Origin: Lentzea aerocolonigenes
GTDB taxonomy: Bacteria; Actinomycetota; Actinomycetes; Mycobacteriales; Pseudonocardiaceae
Direction: 5' to 3'
Assembly: GCF_000974445.1 (NCBI RefSeq)
Contig: NZ_BBOJ01000006.1
Coordinates: forward strand, 1-64,000
Length of the DNA stretch: 64,000 nucleotides
The notes under the pieces are model-generated. The model ran no database searches. It saw only the letters and a program-made list of their open reading frames with translations, and had not been told where the DNA came from. A program made the translations under genes and the position numbers. Positions 35,279 to 43,581 of this stretch are shown piece by piece. How positions within the stretch are numbered: position 1 is the stretch's first letter; the number at the start of each line of letters is the position of its first letter.

Positions 35279-36559
35279 TCAGATCGCCCGTGCTCCAGCC
35301 CAAGCTGCGAGCTCAACCACCCTGCTGTTTCCAGGACGGTGCTGGAGCAGCGAAGCGAGCGTGCCCTTGACCTGAGGATGTTCCCGCGTGTGTTGAGGAG
35401 CCGCGTCCCGCGCCATCTCGATGCAGACATAGGCCTCTTCATGGTGGCCCAGCTCGTGCTGCGCGTTACTCAGCTCGATGTAGTAGTGAGAACGGCGCTC
35501 CGCGGGCAACTCCCCCGACGGATGCCATGTCGCTGCCCGCTCGATGCCCGCCGGGTCGCGCAGCTCGGTGGCCACCGCGAGTTCGTGGATGCGAATCGAC
35601 TGCGGGCCAAAGGCAGTGCCGCGGTAGACGCCTTCAGGAACCCTCTTGGCCGCCTCGTTGGCCTCACTCAGATGGTCTCGGGCCGCGCGAGGATCGCCGA
35701 TCCGCCCGGCCACCACTGCGGCTCGCATGTGAAGGGATCCATAGGCGGCAGCAACGTGTTCATCGTCCAGATTGGACAAAGACGACTCACTGGCAGCCTT
35801 GACGAGTGCTCGACCAGCAGTGCTCAGATCACCGCTGGCGAAGAACGTCTCTGTGCGGACGTACTCGGCGGCTGCCACGAGCAGCGGGTCGTTCGCCTGA
35901 GCCGCGGACTGTCGCATGAGATCGATGAGGCGGGCTGAGAGATCAAGGTATCCGAACTTGAACGCTATCCCGTCCGCAGCGCGAAGTGCGAGAGCACGAA
36001 GCAACGCGACCTGTTGCTGCTGCAGGCCTTCCATAGCGAGCTGCCCTGCACGCGCCAGCTCTGCGAGGAGGTCCGGCAGGGCGTCGGCAAGAGCGCCGTA
36101 CCTGGCTTCAAGACGGTGCTCGTTGACCCGAGCCACGTCTGCGCTGATCTCAACGAGCGTACGAGTGGGCCCGTCGTCAGGAAGATCGAATGCATCGAGT
36201 GCCCGCCGCACAAGCGGGATGACTCCGTGCACCCGATCAAGGCTATGTCCGATCTGGATGGACCCACGAGGATCACGTCGCGGCTGGCCTGATCGACTGC
36301 CGATCGACCGCATCTCGGCACGTTCGTCCGCCGCTGAGAGCAACGACTTCTGCGGATAGAGAAGCTCCAGCAACTCACGGAGACTTGTAAGTTCGAGCGC
36401 TCGCACGAGCTGTCGCTGCGTTGGCGGTTCAGGAGTCGCCTCGCCACGTTCCCATCGCCCGACAGTTCCGGTGGTGACGCCAAGGTGCAGAGCAAGCCGC
36501 TCCTGTGAGAAACCCACGACCTTGCGGCGCTTCGAGAACGCCTCCCTCGGCGTGGCCAT
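35279..36559 (-). CDS. XRE-family regulator with TPR-like C-terminal domain (second copy)
   Basis: The 426-residue protein has an N-terminal helix-turn-helix (about 4-60: FSQERLALHLGVTTGTVGRW then ERGEATPEPPTQRQLVRAL) and a long helical TPR-like remainder (about 130-425) with an unusually Ala-rich core. ATG 36559 has AGGGGG four bases upstream. It is organised like the regulator at 33206 but the sequences differ clearly, so they are not a recent duplication. It likely senses an intracellular ligand; the target genes are unknown. The gene converges with the HAD hydrolase. Confidence 0.85.
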   Translation of the reverse strand: MATPREAFSKRRKVVGFSQERLALHLGVTTGTVGRWERGEATPEPPTQRQLVRALELTSLRELLELLYPQKSLLSAADERAEMRSIGSRSGQPRRDPRGSIQIGHSLDRVHGVIPLVRRALDAFDLPDDGPTRTLVEISADVARVNEHRLEARYGALADALPDLLAELARAGQLAMEGLQQQQVALLRALALRAADGIAFKFGYLDLSARLIDLMRQSAAQANDPLLVAAAEYVRTETFFASGDLSTAGRALVKAASESSLSNLDDEHVAAAYGSLHMRAAVVAGRIGDPRAARDHLSEANEAAKRVPEGVYRGTAFGPQSIRIHELAVATELRDPAGIERAATWHPSGELPAERRSHYYIELSNAQHELGHHEEAYVCIEMARDAAPQHTREHPQVKGTLASLLQHRPGNSRVVELAAWAGARAI

Positions 36560-36819
36560 CGATCCCCCTGATGTGAATGCGCATAGTTCACCACGAGCCT
36601 AGCTTGGAGGGTGCACAAAACAGCGGATCAGTCCAAAGATGTCCAGCTTCACCCAATCGGGGCATCCGCACGTTTGTGCAGGTAGAGGCGCCAGATGATA
36701 GATCCCTGCTAGATCGCCGGCAGATTCGTGGGCTGGATTCTGAGCGGCGCGGCAATTTGAGTGGATCACTACCGACATCGCGCGCAGATCGCGCTTACGT
36801 CCGCGGGAAGTGATCGGGC

Positions 36820-37125
36820 ATGTCTCGCAGCTACAAATGGCAACCGCATGACGGGGCGCGCCACGCGCTACCGAGCTCACTCGCTGAAGGCGATCCGGGA
36901 AGCACGTTGTGCGGAATCGAGGTCACCACCAAGTCCGACAAGTGGCCAGAATCCGAACGGTGCTGGCCGATGTGCGGGGTGTGTGACCTCGCCTGGCGAG
37001 AGGAGGAGCAGATCCTGCCGTGGCCTCGCGAGGGCATGCAGCCCGTGACTGAATCCGCGCAGATCAAGGAAGTGATCGCTCCCCTCACGAGCCGCTCCTA
37101 CGAGGACGCCCTCCGTGGAGCGTGA
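36820..37125 (+). CDS. Small zinc-finger-type protein
   Basis: The 101-residue protein starts SRSYKWQPHDGARHALP and has the pattern TLCG ... CWPMCGVCDLAW (Cys at about 31, 48, 52 and 55), which is typical of small actinobacterial zinc-finger proteins I know from Pseudonocardiales. It probably binds one zinc ion and acts in DNA or protein contact. ATG 36820; the 260 bases upstream hold its promoter. It overlaps the next gene by eleven bases, and these and the following gene appear to form an operon. Confidence 0.7.
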   Translation: MSRSYKWQPHDGARHALPSSLAEGDPGSTLCGIEVTTKSDKWPESERCWPMCGVCDLAWREEEQILPWPREGMQPVTESAQIKEVIAPLTSRSYEDALRGA

Positions 37126-37699
37126 TCGCGAACCAGCCGACATCGGATACGTCCCGTGCGGTGTCGAGCAGATCGCTCAAGATGAGGCTCGACTTCGACA
37201 AGACCCAGACAGCGGACTCGGAGCCTCCTGGGGCCTGCGCGCACTCGGTCACCACCTGCAGTCGGAACCCGAACTGGTCGAACGCACGCTCCAGTCTGTC
37301 GTCACCCACGCGGACCCGCGGATTGCTGTCTCCGCAGCGAGCATCCTGGCAAGGGTCCTGCTCGACGGCGTCCCACAGGATCAACTCGTCTCGCCCATCG
37401 CGTTCCCGATCACGTTCGCCATCCCGGAGGACGTGGACGCCAACGATCGCGCAGCGTGGCAGGAGAACGTCAAGGTCGCGTCCGCCTTCGTGTCCGCACA
37501 CGCGGCACGGGATGCGGTTGCTATCCAGCGCGCTGCATCGCTCCTGGGCGGCGCTGGCGCGTTCGAAGTGCTGGTCGTTCTGGTCGACTCGGCGGCGCGG
37601 AAGCTGGAGCGCCACGCTGCTTGGTTCGGTGAGGCGTTGCGTTCCGCGGAGTCCCCGCACGAGGCTGCGCCAAGTCTCGAGGACACGGGTAGATCGTGA
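37115..37699 (+). CDS. Hypothetical protein (194 aa)
   Basis: I do not recognise this family. The GTG at 37115 lies inside the end of the zinc-finger gene and the stop overlaps the next start, which suggests translational coupling within a three-gene operon. The product is soluble and helical, with HEAT-like stretches (LRALGHHLQSEPELVERTLQ; AVSAASILARVLLDG; AFEVLVVLVDSAARKL). There is no catalytic signature. A role as a repeat-type binding protein is possible. Confidence 0.6.
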   Translation: MERDREPADIGYVPCGVEQIAQDEARLRQDPDSGLGASWGLRALGHHLQSEPELVERTLQSVVTHADPRIAVSAASILARVLLDGVPQDQLVSPIAFPITFAIPEDVDANDRAAWQENVKVASAFVSAHAARDAVAIQRAASLLGGAGAFEVLVVLVDSAARKLERHAAWFGEALRSAESPHEAAPSLEDTGRS

Positions 37700-38376
37700 A
37701 GTTGGTCGACAAGGTCTCCAAGGACCGACGACTGTCCTGGAACCGCAAAGGCGGACTGATGTTGACCGCATTTCTCGAACGCGTAGGCCTTGAGCTCACG
37801 GTAGTGCGACTACGCGAGCTGACCAGGCTCCCCAACGCGGATCTGGCCAACCAGTTGCAGCGCTTCATCAAGGCCGGCGTGTTGACCCGCCGGACAGACC
37901 TTGAGGCGTTTCCGGCAGAGGACTACTTCCTGCTGCCACAGGAAATGCGCGTTCGCGCGCGGACCACACTGCAGTTGGCCGATGATGCCGAACTGAGGGA
38001 ACTCACAGAGGAACGCGGCCTCGACATCGAAGCTGCCTTCGGCCAGTTCTCGACCCGGCAGCCTTACAAAGTGGCTCTCGGCAAGGCGCTGCGCGACGTG
38101 CGCAACGACCTCACTTGGAGCCTCACAGACGTGGCAACCGTTGCGCCGGTACAGGTATCGGTGGCAACCCTGTCCAACTACGAATGTGGCGTCACCCTTC
38201 CAACGCCGATCATGGTCGCCCAACTGGCCCGCCTCTACGGGGTGAACGCGGTCGATCTGATCGTGCACGCCGCGTGCCACTCAAAGACCGACAAGAGGGT
38301 GCAACAGCTGAAGATCGCTGACCCGACGTTCCGCGCGGTACTCACGCACCTGTACGCCGCTCATGATCAGCAATAG
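37696..38376 (+). CDS. Putative transcriptional regulator with winged-helix-like N-terminus and XRE C-terminus
   Basis: The 226-residue protein joins an N-terminal segment resembling a winged helix (about 25-75: TVVRLRELTRLPNADLANQL then RFIKAGVLTRRT) to a C-terminal XRE-like helix-turn-helix (about 125-190: LRDVRNDLTWSLTDVATVA, QVSVATLSNYECGVTLPTP, LARLYGVNAVDLI). It probably binds DNA through both ends. GTG 37696 overlaps the upstream stop by four bases. As the last gene of the operon just before the AbrB/integrase pair, it may regulate excision or integration, which is inference. Confidence 0.65.
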   Translation: MKLVDKVSKDRRLSWNRKGGLMLTAFLERVGLELTVVRLRELTRLPNADLANQLQRFIKAGVLTRRTDLEAFPAEDYFLLPQEMRVRARTTLQLADDAELRELTEERGLDIEAAFGQFSTRQPYKVALGKALRDVRNDLTWSLTDVATVAPVQVSVATLSNYECGVTLPTPIMVAQLARLYGVNAVDLIVHAACHSKTDKRVQQLKIADPTFRAVLTHLYAAHDQQ

Positions 38377-38463
38377 TGGCGGCTCACGCAACGACTCCCC
38401 TGCGTTGCACGTCTTAAGCCAGTTCGCTGGGCATCCACACATACGCGCGGTTGCATAAAGCTC

Positions 38464-38991
38464 ATGACCGCGACAACTGGCACACGGGACGGCAGGGAGC
38501 GCCGTAGACACCGACCCGGTCTTACGACCGCAGAGGCAATAATCGGCGCAGTCGTTCCGGACTCCCTCACGGCAGCGTGCCTGAAAAGGGAGCCGCTCAC
38601 CTCTCTCAACCTCAGCGAGTTGTCGGGCGACGGCACGATCCACTTCGGAATGGCCGCGATCGACGACCACGGCAGGTTCGCCGACCGCCGGATCCTTCGG
38701 GCGCTGAGCTGGGAGCCGGAAGGCCGGATCGACATCGCGCTACACGGCGACATCATCGTTGTTCGCTCAGCTCACTACGGAACTGACCTGGTCTCGCCCA
38801 GAGGTTTCATCAAGCTGCCGCTCCCGATCCGGAGATGGCGTTCCCTGAACGCCGGCGACAGACTGTTGCTCGTTTGCATTCCCACGTCGGCAGTGCTCTT
38901 GGCGTACGACTGCGCGGCATTGGGGAAAATTCTCAACGCGTACCACGCACCTGCCGTCGGACTCGATCATGCAGCGCCCAGATGCAGCTGA
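38464..38991 (+). CDS. AbrB/SpoVT-like DNA-binding protein next to integrase
   Basis: The 175-residue protein has a SpoVT/AbrB-like C-terminal region: GRFADRRILRALSWEPEGRI, then RGFIKLPLPIRRWRSLNAG and DRLLLVCIPTSAVLLAYD, followed by a helix (ALGKILNAYH). AbrB-type proteins bind DNA as swapped-hairpin dimers and act as transition or antitoxin regulators. The gene overlaps the integrase start by about 23 bases, so the two are co-translated. I know this AbrB-like/integrase pairing from other actinobacterial elements. It may control directionality of recombination. Confidence 0.65.
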   Translation: MTATTGTRDGRERRRHRPGLTTAEAIIGAVVPDSLTAACLKREPLTSLNLSELSGDGTIHFGMAAIDDHGRFADRRILRALSWEPEGRIDIALHGDIIVVRSAHYGTDLVSPRGFIKLPLPIRRWRSLNAGDRLLLVCIPTSAVLLAYDCAALGKILNAYHAPAVGLDHAAPRCS

Positions 38992-39997
38992 TCTAGCCGC
39001 AGCTCGCGCAGTGCTCGAACGGCTAGGCGTGACCCCCGAGGATCTTCTCGACGCGCAGCAAGCTCCATGCGAGCACGTGCCAACCTTCGCCGAGTTCGTG
39101 CCCGTTGTCGCGACCGCGGTGAGCGATGGGACCAGGCGCCTCTACGGAATCTACTGGGCACGAGTAGTGACGCTCTGGGGAACTCGAACGCTCGATGAGC
39201 CTACGGCTACTGAAATCGCAGCGTTGGTCGAATCCACGAAGTCGCGGGCTGTGGTGCGGCGCAACAGTCGTGGCGGCCGAAGTGCCGGCGAGCACATGGT
39301 CGCCGCGCTGCGCTGCCTCTACAAGTTTGCGGCCGCCGATGACCACATCGCACTTGCCCGCAACCCCGCGCTGCTCGTTCCAAAGCCTCGCAGGATCCCA
39401 TCGACACGCCGAGGCCTGCAGAACGTGCGAGTCGAGGAGGTCGCAGAAGTCGCGTCCACGACGGGGAACGACCCAGCGCTCGACGCGCTCCTCGTCCGCC
39501 TTCACCTGGAAACGGCCTGCCGCACTGGTGCTGCGCTCGCTCTTCGCCCCTGCGACATCGACGAAGAACAGTGCCTGATCCTTCTGCAGGAGAAGGGTGG
39601 GGTCTTCCGCTGGCAGCCGGCATCTCCGACCCTCATCGCGCACCTGATCGACCACGGCCTCGTGCGCGGCAGTGCGGATCCACGAGGCCCGTTGCTCCGC
39701 TACCGAGATGGCAGGCCCCTCTCGAAGCGCCGCTACGACGGCCTGTGGGCACGCGTGCGCCGACAACACGAGTGGGCTGCACGCCAGCTGGTCAGCACAC
39801 ATTGGTTGCGCCACACGACGCTCACGTTCGTTGAACGCAGGTTCGGCTTGGCCGTCGCCCAGGCGTACGCGGGCCACTCGCCGGCGAACAACTCCGCGAC
39901 CACAACGACGACCTACATCCGCGCCAACGAGATCGAGGTCGCGACAGCGCTGGCCGCACTGACCGGCGAACCACACCCTCTCGCCATTGCAGCGTGA
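38969..39997 (+). CDS. Tyrosine recombinase / integrase
   Basis: The 342-residue protein has an N-terminal core-binding domain (about 35-125, with SDGTRRLYGIYWARVVTLWG) and a C-terminal catalytic domain with all key residues: R185 in HLETACRTGAAL, H278 and R281 in THWLRHTTL, H303 in AYAGHSP, and the nucleophile Y316 in TTTTYIRANE. It cuts and rejoins DNA at attachment sites for integration and excision of the element. Its place at the right of the transfer genes suggests that an attachment site is near. No tRNA gene or obvious direct repeat is visible within several hundred bases. Confidence 0.93.
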   Translation: MQRPDAADLAAARAVLERLGVTPEDLLDAQQAPCEHVPTFAEFVPVVATAVSDGTRRLYGIYWARVVTLWGTRTLDEPTATEIAALVESTKSRAVVRRNSRGGRSAGEHMVAALRCLYKFAAADDHIALARNPALLVPKPRRIPSTRRGLQNVRVEEVAEVASTTGNDPALDALLVRLHLETACRTGAALALRPCDIDEEQCLILLQEKGGVFRWQPASPTLIAHLIDHGLVRGSADPRGPLLRYRDGRPLSKRRYDGLWARVRRQHEWAARQLVSTHWLRHTTLTFVERRFGLAVAQAYAGHSPANNSATTTTTYIRANEIEVATALAALTGEPHPLAIAA

Positions 39998-40024
39998 GTG
40001 GAGCAGACGCCGCACGCGTCTAAA

Positions 40025-40038
40025 CGAACATATGTGCG
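40025..40038 (+). promoter_or_regulatory. LexA/SOS-box-like palindrome
   Basis: CGAAC-ATAT-GTGCG matches the actinobacterial SOS box CGAAC-N4-GTTCG at nine of ten conserved positions. It ends 25 bases before the ATG at 40063, where a repressor would block transcription. The downstream genes include the DNA ligase LigD, which makes damage control plausible. Confidence 0.55.
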
Positions 40039-40062
40039 AATGCGGTGATAGGTTCTTGCCTC

Positions 40063-40392
40063 ATGGATCGGCAGCTTCTCGAACCGTCCCAAATGGATGG
40101 TCAGCTCACGTACAGGTTCGACACGACCGGCCGCCGGGTGGCGCTCCTGCCCGCGCGATGCAAACTCGGTCGGCACACCCTCGGCCACTCTCAGTTCCGA
40201 GCGGTCGTGCACGACGGCGAAGCCCACATCAGCTGCCTGGCCTGCGCCACCGACACCCCCGATCACTTCTGGCGGCTGACCGCCACGGCACCCGCACCCG
40301 ACAGGGCGGAGCTGTCCGAGGAGCTTTACCTCGATCTCGTCCAGAGCCGATCGCGGGCTGCACTGTCCTCAAAGGACCGCCAACATGATTAA
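40063..40392 (+). CDS. Small protein with possible zinc-binding motif
   Basis: The 109-residue protein has one Cys-x-x-x-x-His stretch (ARCKLGRHTLG, about 33-43) and a CLAC pair at about 65-68, a pattern that could hold a zinc ion. The surrounding sequence (YRFDTTGRRVALLP; FRAVVHDGEAHIS) suggests a small beta-rich fold. The family is conserved in actinobacteria as far as I recall, but has no known function. I chose ATG 40063; GTG 40045 is also in frame. It lies directly behind the SOS-box-like site and overlaps the next gene by eight bases. Confidence 0.6.
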   Translation: MDRQLLEPSQMDGQLTYRFDTTGRRVALLPARCKLGRHTLGHSQFRAVVHDGEAHISCLACATDTPDHFWRLTATAPAPDRAELSEELYLDLVQSRSRAALSSKDRQHD

Positions 40393-40693
40393 CAGCCCAT
40401 TCACTATCTGGGAGGGCGACGACGTACACGGCCGCAGACCCGTGCTCACCGGCGTCTCGGTCAGCCTGGACGACTTGTTCGCCCGCAAACCCGGCGCCAG
40501 GCGGCATGTCATACCCACTGGACTCGACTTGACCGGTGCGGTGAAAGGGCAGCTCCACGGCCGCTTCCCCGGCGTCGAAGGCGACTGGCTCGGCGTCGTC
40601 AACTACGCGATCAACTACGCCGACGGCCGGCGAGAGAAGCTGTACGTGCCCGACCAGCTCGTCTCCTTCGACGTGCTGCGATTGCGGGAGTAG
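40385..40693 (+). CDS. Hypothetical protein (102 aa)
   Basis: I do not recognise this family. The ATG at 40385 lies inside the end of the previous gene, indicating translational coupling. The product is soluble, with a beta-rich C-terminal half (WLGVVNYAINYADGRREKLY then VPDQLVSFDVLRLRE). It has no Cys and no catalytic signature. It precedes ligD by 95 bases on the same strand and may be expressed together with it. Confidence 0.55.
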   Translation: MINSPFTIWEGDDVHGRRPVLTGVSVSLDDLFARKPGARRHVIPTGLDLTGAVKGQLHGRFPGVEGDWLGVVNYAINYADGRREKLYVPDQLVSFDVLRLRE

Positions 40694-40787
40694 ACGGAGC
40701 TGACCTGCACCGACGCGCGAAGTTAGGCCGATCGGGTTACTTTCAGATTCCTGGTGAGAGGGCAACACATCAGGAACGGAGGTCACC

Positions 40788-42779
40788 ATGGCTGCGGCGC
40801 ACAGCTCCGTTCCCGCGTGGATCGACCCCATGCTTGCCAAGCCAGACGGCGGACGCCTCCGCGAGGGCCCGCAGTGGGCCTATGAGTACAAGCTGGACGG
40901 CTACCGCGTGGCGATGCGGATCGCTGCGGACGGCACCACGGTGCTGACCAGCCGTAACGGTCTCGACCTCACCGCCGAGTTCGCTGAGCTGACCAGCGGG
41001 CTGACCGCGGCGCTGCGAGGGCGCGCCGCGGTCCTCGACGGTGAGGTCGTGGTCTACAACGAGGCCGGGCAGATCGACTTCGGCCTGCTGCAGCAACGAC
41101 GAGGCCGCTTCCAAAGGCACCGCACCGCCCGGCGCACTGACCCGTTCGACGACGTCCCCGTCCGGTTCCTGGCGTTCGACCTCCTACAGCTCGACCACCA
41201 GCTTCTCCTCGACCGGCCGTACAAACAGCGACGGCAACAGCTCACCGAGCTCTCCATGCCTGATCCGTTCCGGATCACCGTGGTGCCGTCGTTCACCACC
41301 GAAGATCTGTCCGCCGAGCGCCTGACTCCGCAACGGCTCCTCGAGCGCGTGGCAGCAGAAGGTCACGAAGGCCTTGTCGCCAAGCGGCTCGATTCTCCTT
41401 ATCTCCCCGGCAAGCGGCCCGACTTCTGGTGCAAGCACCCGCTCGTGCAGACACACGAGGTCATCGTGTGCGGCTGGAGGCCTGGCCAGAGCGGCTTCAC
41501 CGGCACCGTCGGCGGACTCCTGCTCGGCGCGCACGACCCGGACACCGGCGACCTGGTCTACATCGGCGATGTGGGCACCGGCTTCACCAGGCAGGATCGC
41601 GATCAGCTGCGCGACCGGCTGCAACCGCTGGAGCGCCCCGGCCACCCGTTTGCAGCCGCGCCCCCGCGTGAGGATGTCGTGCGTGCTCGATGGGTGGACC
41701 CGGTGCTGGTCGGCGAGGTTCGGTTCCGGCAGTTCACCCGCGGCGACGACGGTCGGCTACGGCACACCGCGTGGCGTGGTTTGCGCGCGGACCGCGATCC
41801 GTCCGAGGTGATCGCACCGCAGCCAGGCCGCCCCAGCCCGCAGCGTGCCGCCGAGTCGCCCGAGATCGGCAGTCGCGTGACGGTCAACGCGGGCGGCCGC
41901 ACGCTCACTCTGTCCAACTTGGACAAGACGCTGTATCCGGACGGCACGACCAAGAGCGAGATTATTGCCTACTACAGCAGGATCGCTCCGATCTTGCTGC
42001 CGCACTTGCGCGACAGACCGGTCACGTTCGTCAGGTTCCCCAACGGGGTACACGGGCAGAAGTTCTTCCAGAAGAGCACCGACGCGAGCGCGCCGGGCTG
42101 GCTTCCGACCGTGTCGTTGCGCAGCGGCGGTTCCCGGCGGGGAGCCGACGCCGACGAGATCGTTCGGTATCCGCTGCTGCACGAACTCGCGGCCCTCGTG
42201 TGGGCCGCCAACCTCGCGGCGCTCGAACTTCACGTTCCTCAATGGACAGTTGTGGACGGCACACGAGAACTGCCTAACAGGCTCGTGTTCGACCTCGATC
42301 CCGGACCAGGCACCACGATCGTCGATTGCTGCCGGGTGGCCGAGCGGCTGTACGAAGTGCTCGCTGCAGACGGTCTTAGCCCGGTCGCTACGACTTCCGG
42401 CTCGAAGGGCCTGCAGGTCTACGCAGGCATCGAGACGACCAACGCACAGGCCCCTTCGGCTTACGCAAAAGCCATCGCGCTGGCCTTCGAGCAGGAGACA
42501 CCTCAACAGGTGACGGCCACAATGACGAAAGCGCGCCGTGAGGGCAAGGTGTTCATCGACTGGAGTCAGAACAACGCCGCCAAGACCACCATCGCACCCT
42601 ACTCGCTACGCGGTCGCGACGAGCCGACCGTGGCAACACCGATCACGTGGGACGAGGTCCGCGACTGCCGCAAGCCGGAACAGTTGGTGTTCACCGCGGA
42701 CGAGGTGCTCGAACGAGCAGACGACATTGGCGATCTCTTCGCATCCGTCGACCAGCACCGAGCACCCCTTCCCGGTTGA
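40788..42779 (+). CDS. ligD: ATP-dependent DNA ligase with polymerase domain (LigD type)
   Basis: The 663-residue protein has an N-terminal ATP-dependent ligase domain (about 10-330): the lysine that carries AMP is K35 in YEYKLDGYR, followed by VLDGEVVVYN (motif III), FLAFDLLQLD, EGLVAKRLDSPY (motif IV) and FWCKH (motif V). A C-terminal primase-polymerase domain (about 365-655) contains LSNLDKTLYPDG, VTFVRFPNGVHGQKFFQK, FDLDPGPGT with metal-binding Asp residues, and ATTSGSKGLQVYAGI. It should seal and fill DNA ends in Ku-dependent end joining. The phosphoesterase domain of mycobacterial LigD is absent and the order is ligase then polymerase. No ku gene is in the window. GGAGG lies five bases before ATG 40788. 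Confidence 0.92.
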   Translation: MAAAHSSVPAWIDPMLAKPDGGRLREGPQWAYEYKLDGYRVAMRIAADGTTVLTSRNGLDLTAEFAELTSGLTAALRGRAAVLDGEVVVYNEAGQIDFGLLQQRRGRFQRHRTARRTDPFDDVPVRFLAFDLLQLDHQLLLDRPYKQRRQQLTELSMPDPFRITVVPSFTTEDLSAERLTPQRLLERVAAEGHEGLVAKRLDSPYLPGKRPDFWCKHPLVQTHEVIVCGWRPGQSGFTGTVGGLLLGAHDPDTGDLVYIGDVGTGFTRQDRDQLRDRLQPLERPGHPFAAAPPREDVVRARWVDPVLVGEVRFRQFTRGDDGRLRHTAWRGLRADRDPSEVIAPQPGRPSPQRAAESPEIGSRVTVNAGGRTLTLSNLDKTLYPDGTTKSEIIAYYSRIAPILLPHLRDRPVTFVRFPNGVHGQKFFQKSTDASAPGWLPTVSLRSGGSRRGADADEIVRYPLLHELAALVWAANLAALELHVPQWTVVDGTRELPNRLVFDLDPGPGTTIVDCCRVAERLYEVLAADGLSPVATTSGSKGLQVYAGIETTNAQAPSAYAKAIALAFEQETPQQVTATMTKARREGKVFIDWSQNNAAKTTIAPYSLRGRDEPTVATPITWDEVRDCRKPEQLVFTADEVLERADDIGDLFASVDQHRAPLPG

Positions 42780-42838
42780 TAGCGATAAGTCGGGCCGGTG
42801 AACGCTGTGGCGATCCGGGTAACCCGCACACAAACCGC

Positions 42839-43456
42839 TCAGCTGGCCGACGAGCGAGGTCGGCCGAGGCCGGGCAGAAACCGGCCGGCGCGCGAGGCGT
42901 AAGCCTTGTATACCTCGCCGTGCGTGCGCAGCAGGTACGGTTCCTCCACCACACGGACCTGGATCTCAATCGCGAGCACGAGCGCAACCAGGGCTCCCAG
43001 AGCGATCACGTTGGGCGCCAACAAGGCCAGGCCAACGCCGGTCGTGATCATCGCGGTGAAGACAGGGTTGCGCACGTGCGCGAACAGACCGTGCGTGACC
43101 AGCGTGGTTGCTTCCGCCTGATCCACACCGATTCGCCAGGACGTGCCCATCGCCCGCTGAGCCGCCAAGGTGGCCGCGATTCCGCCGACCGCCAGCACCG
43201 CGCCGATAGCGTGACCGGCTCCTCCATCGAGAGCATCGACCGGTGTGAGCACGCCGGCCAGCTGCAACGCGGGGGCTGCCAGGCCCAGGACGAGCGCCGC
43301 CGCGAACAGCGCACCGCCCCACCATTCGAGCGAGCCCATCGGGCCGCGGACACCAAGGAAGCCTGTGGACCCTGTCGCGCGCCATTGCGCCCAGCTGCGC
43401 CAGCCGAACGCCAGCGCCAGGTAGACCACGGACATGCCCAATGCCAAGCCGACCAT
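42839..43456 (-). CDS. Isoprenylcysteine carboxyl methyltransferase (ICMT)-like membrane protein
   Basis: The 205-residue product has about five hydrophobic segments and ends with the ICMT/PEMT-type motif: HVRNPVFTAMITTGVGLAL, then VEEPYLLRTHGEVYKAYASR and AGRFLPG. Members methylate small or lipid substrates with S-adenosylmethionine at the membrane. The substrate in bacteria is mostly unknown. ATG 43456 has GAGGAG seven bases upstream. It is the last gene of the metal/thiol block on the minus strand and converges with ligD. Confidence 0.82.
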   Translation of the reverse strand: MVGLALGMSVVYLALAFGWRSWAQWRATGSTGFLGVRGPMGSLEWWGGALFAAALVLGLAAPALQLAGVLTPVDALDGGAGHAIGAVLAVGGIAATLAAQRAMGTSWRIGVDQAEATTLVTHGLFAHVRNPVFTAMITTGVGLALLAPNVIALGALVALVLAIEIQVRVVEEPYLLRTHGEVYKAYASRAGRFLPGLGRPRSSAS

Positions 43457-43581
43457 CCGACACTCCTCACAGAATCTCGCCCGCGCTCTCCGCGAACTCG
43501 TGGACGTTGTCCTGGCGGTCGACACCGACTCCGTGGACGACCCGGTGACCACAAGGTGGTTATACGAACGGCGTGCTGATA

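Noticed and set aside
38388..38408. GCAACG/CGTTGC inverted repeat before the AbrB-like gene
   Set aside because: Only six base pairs with a nine-base loop; too weak to call a terminator or recombination core.
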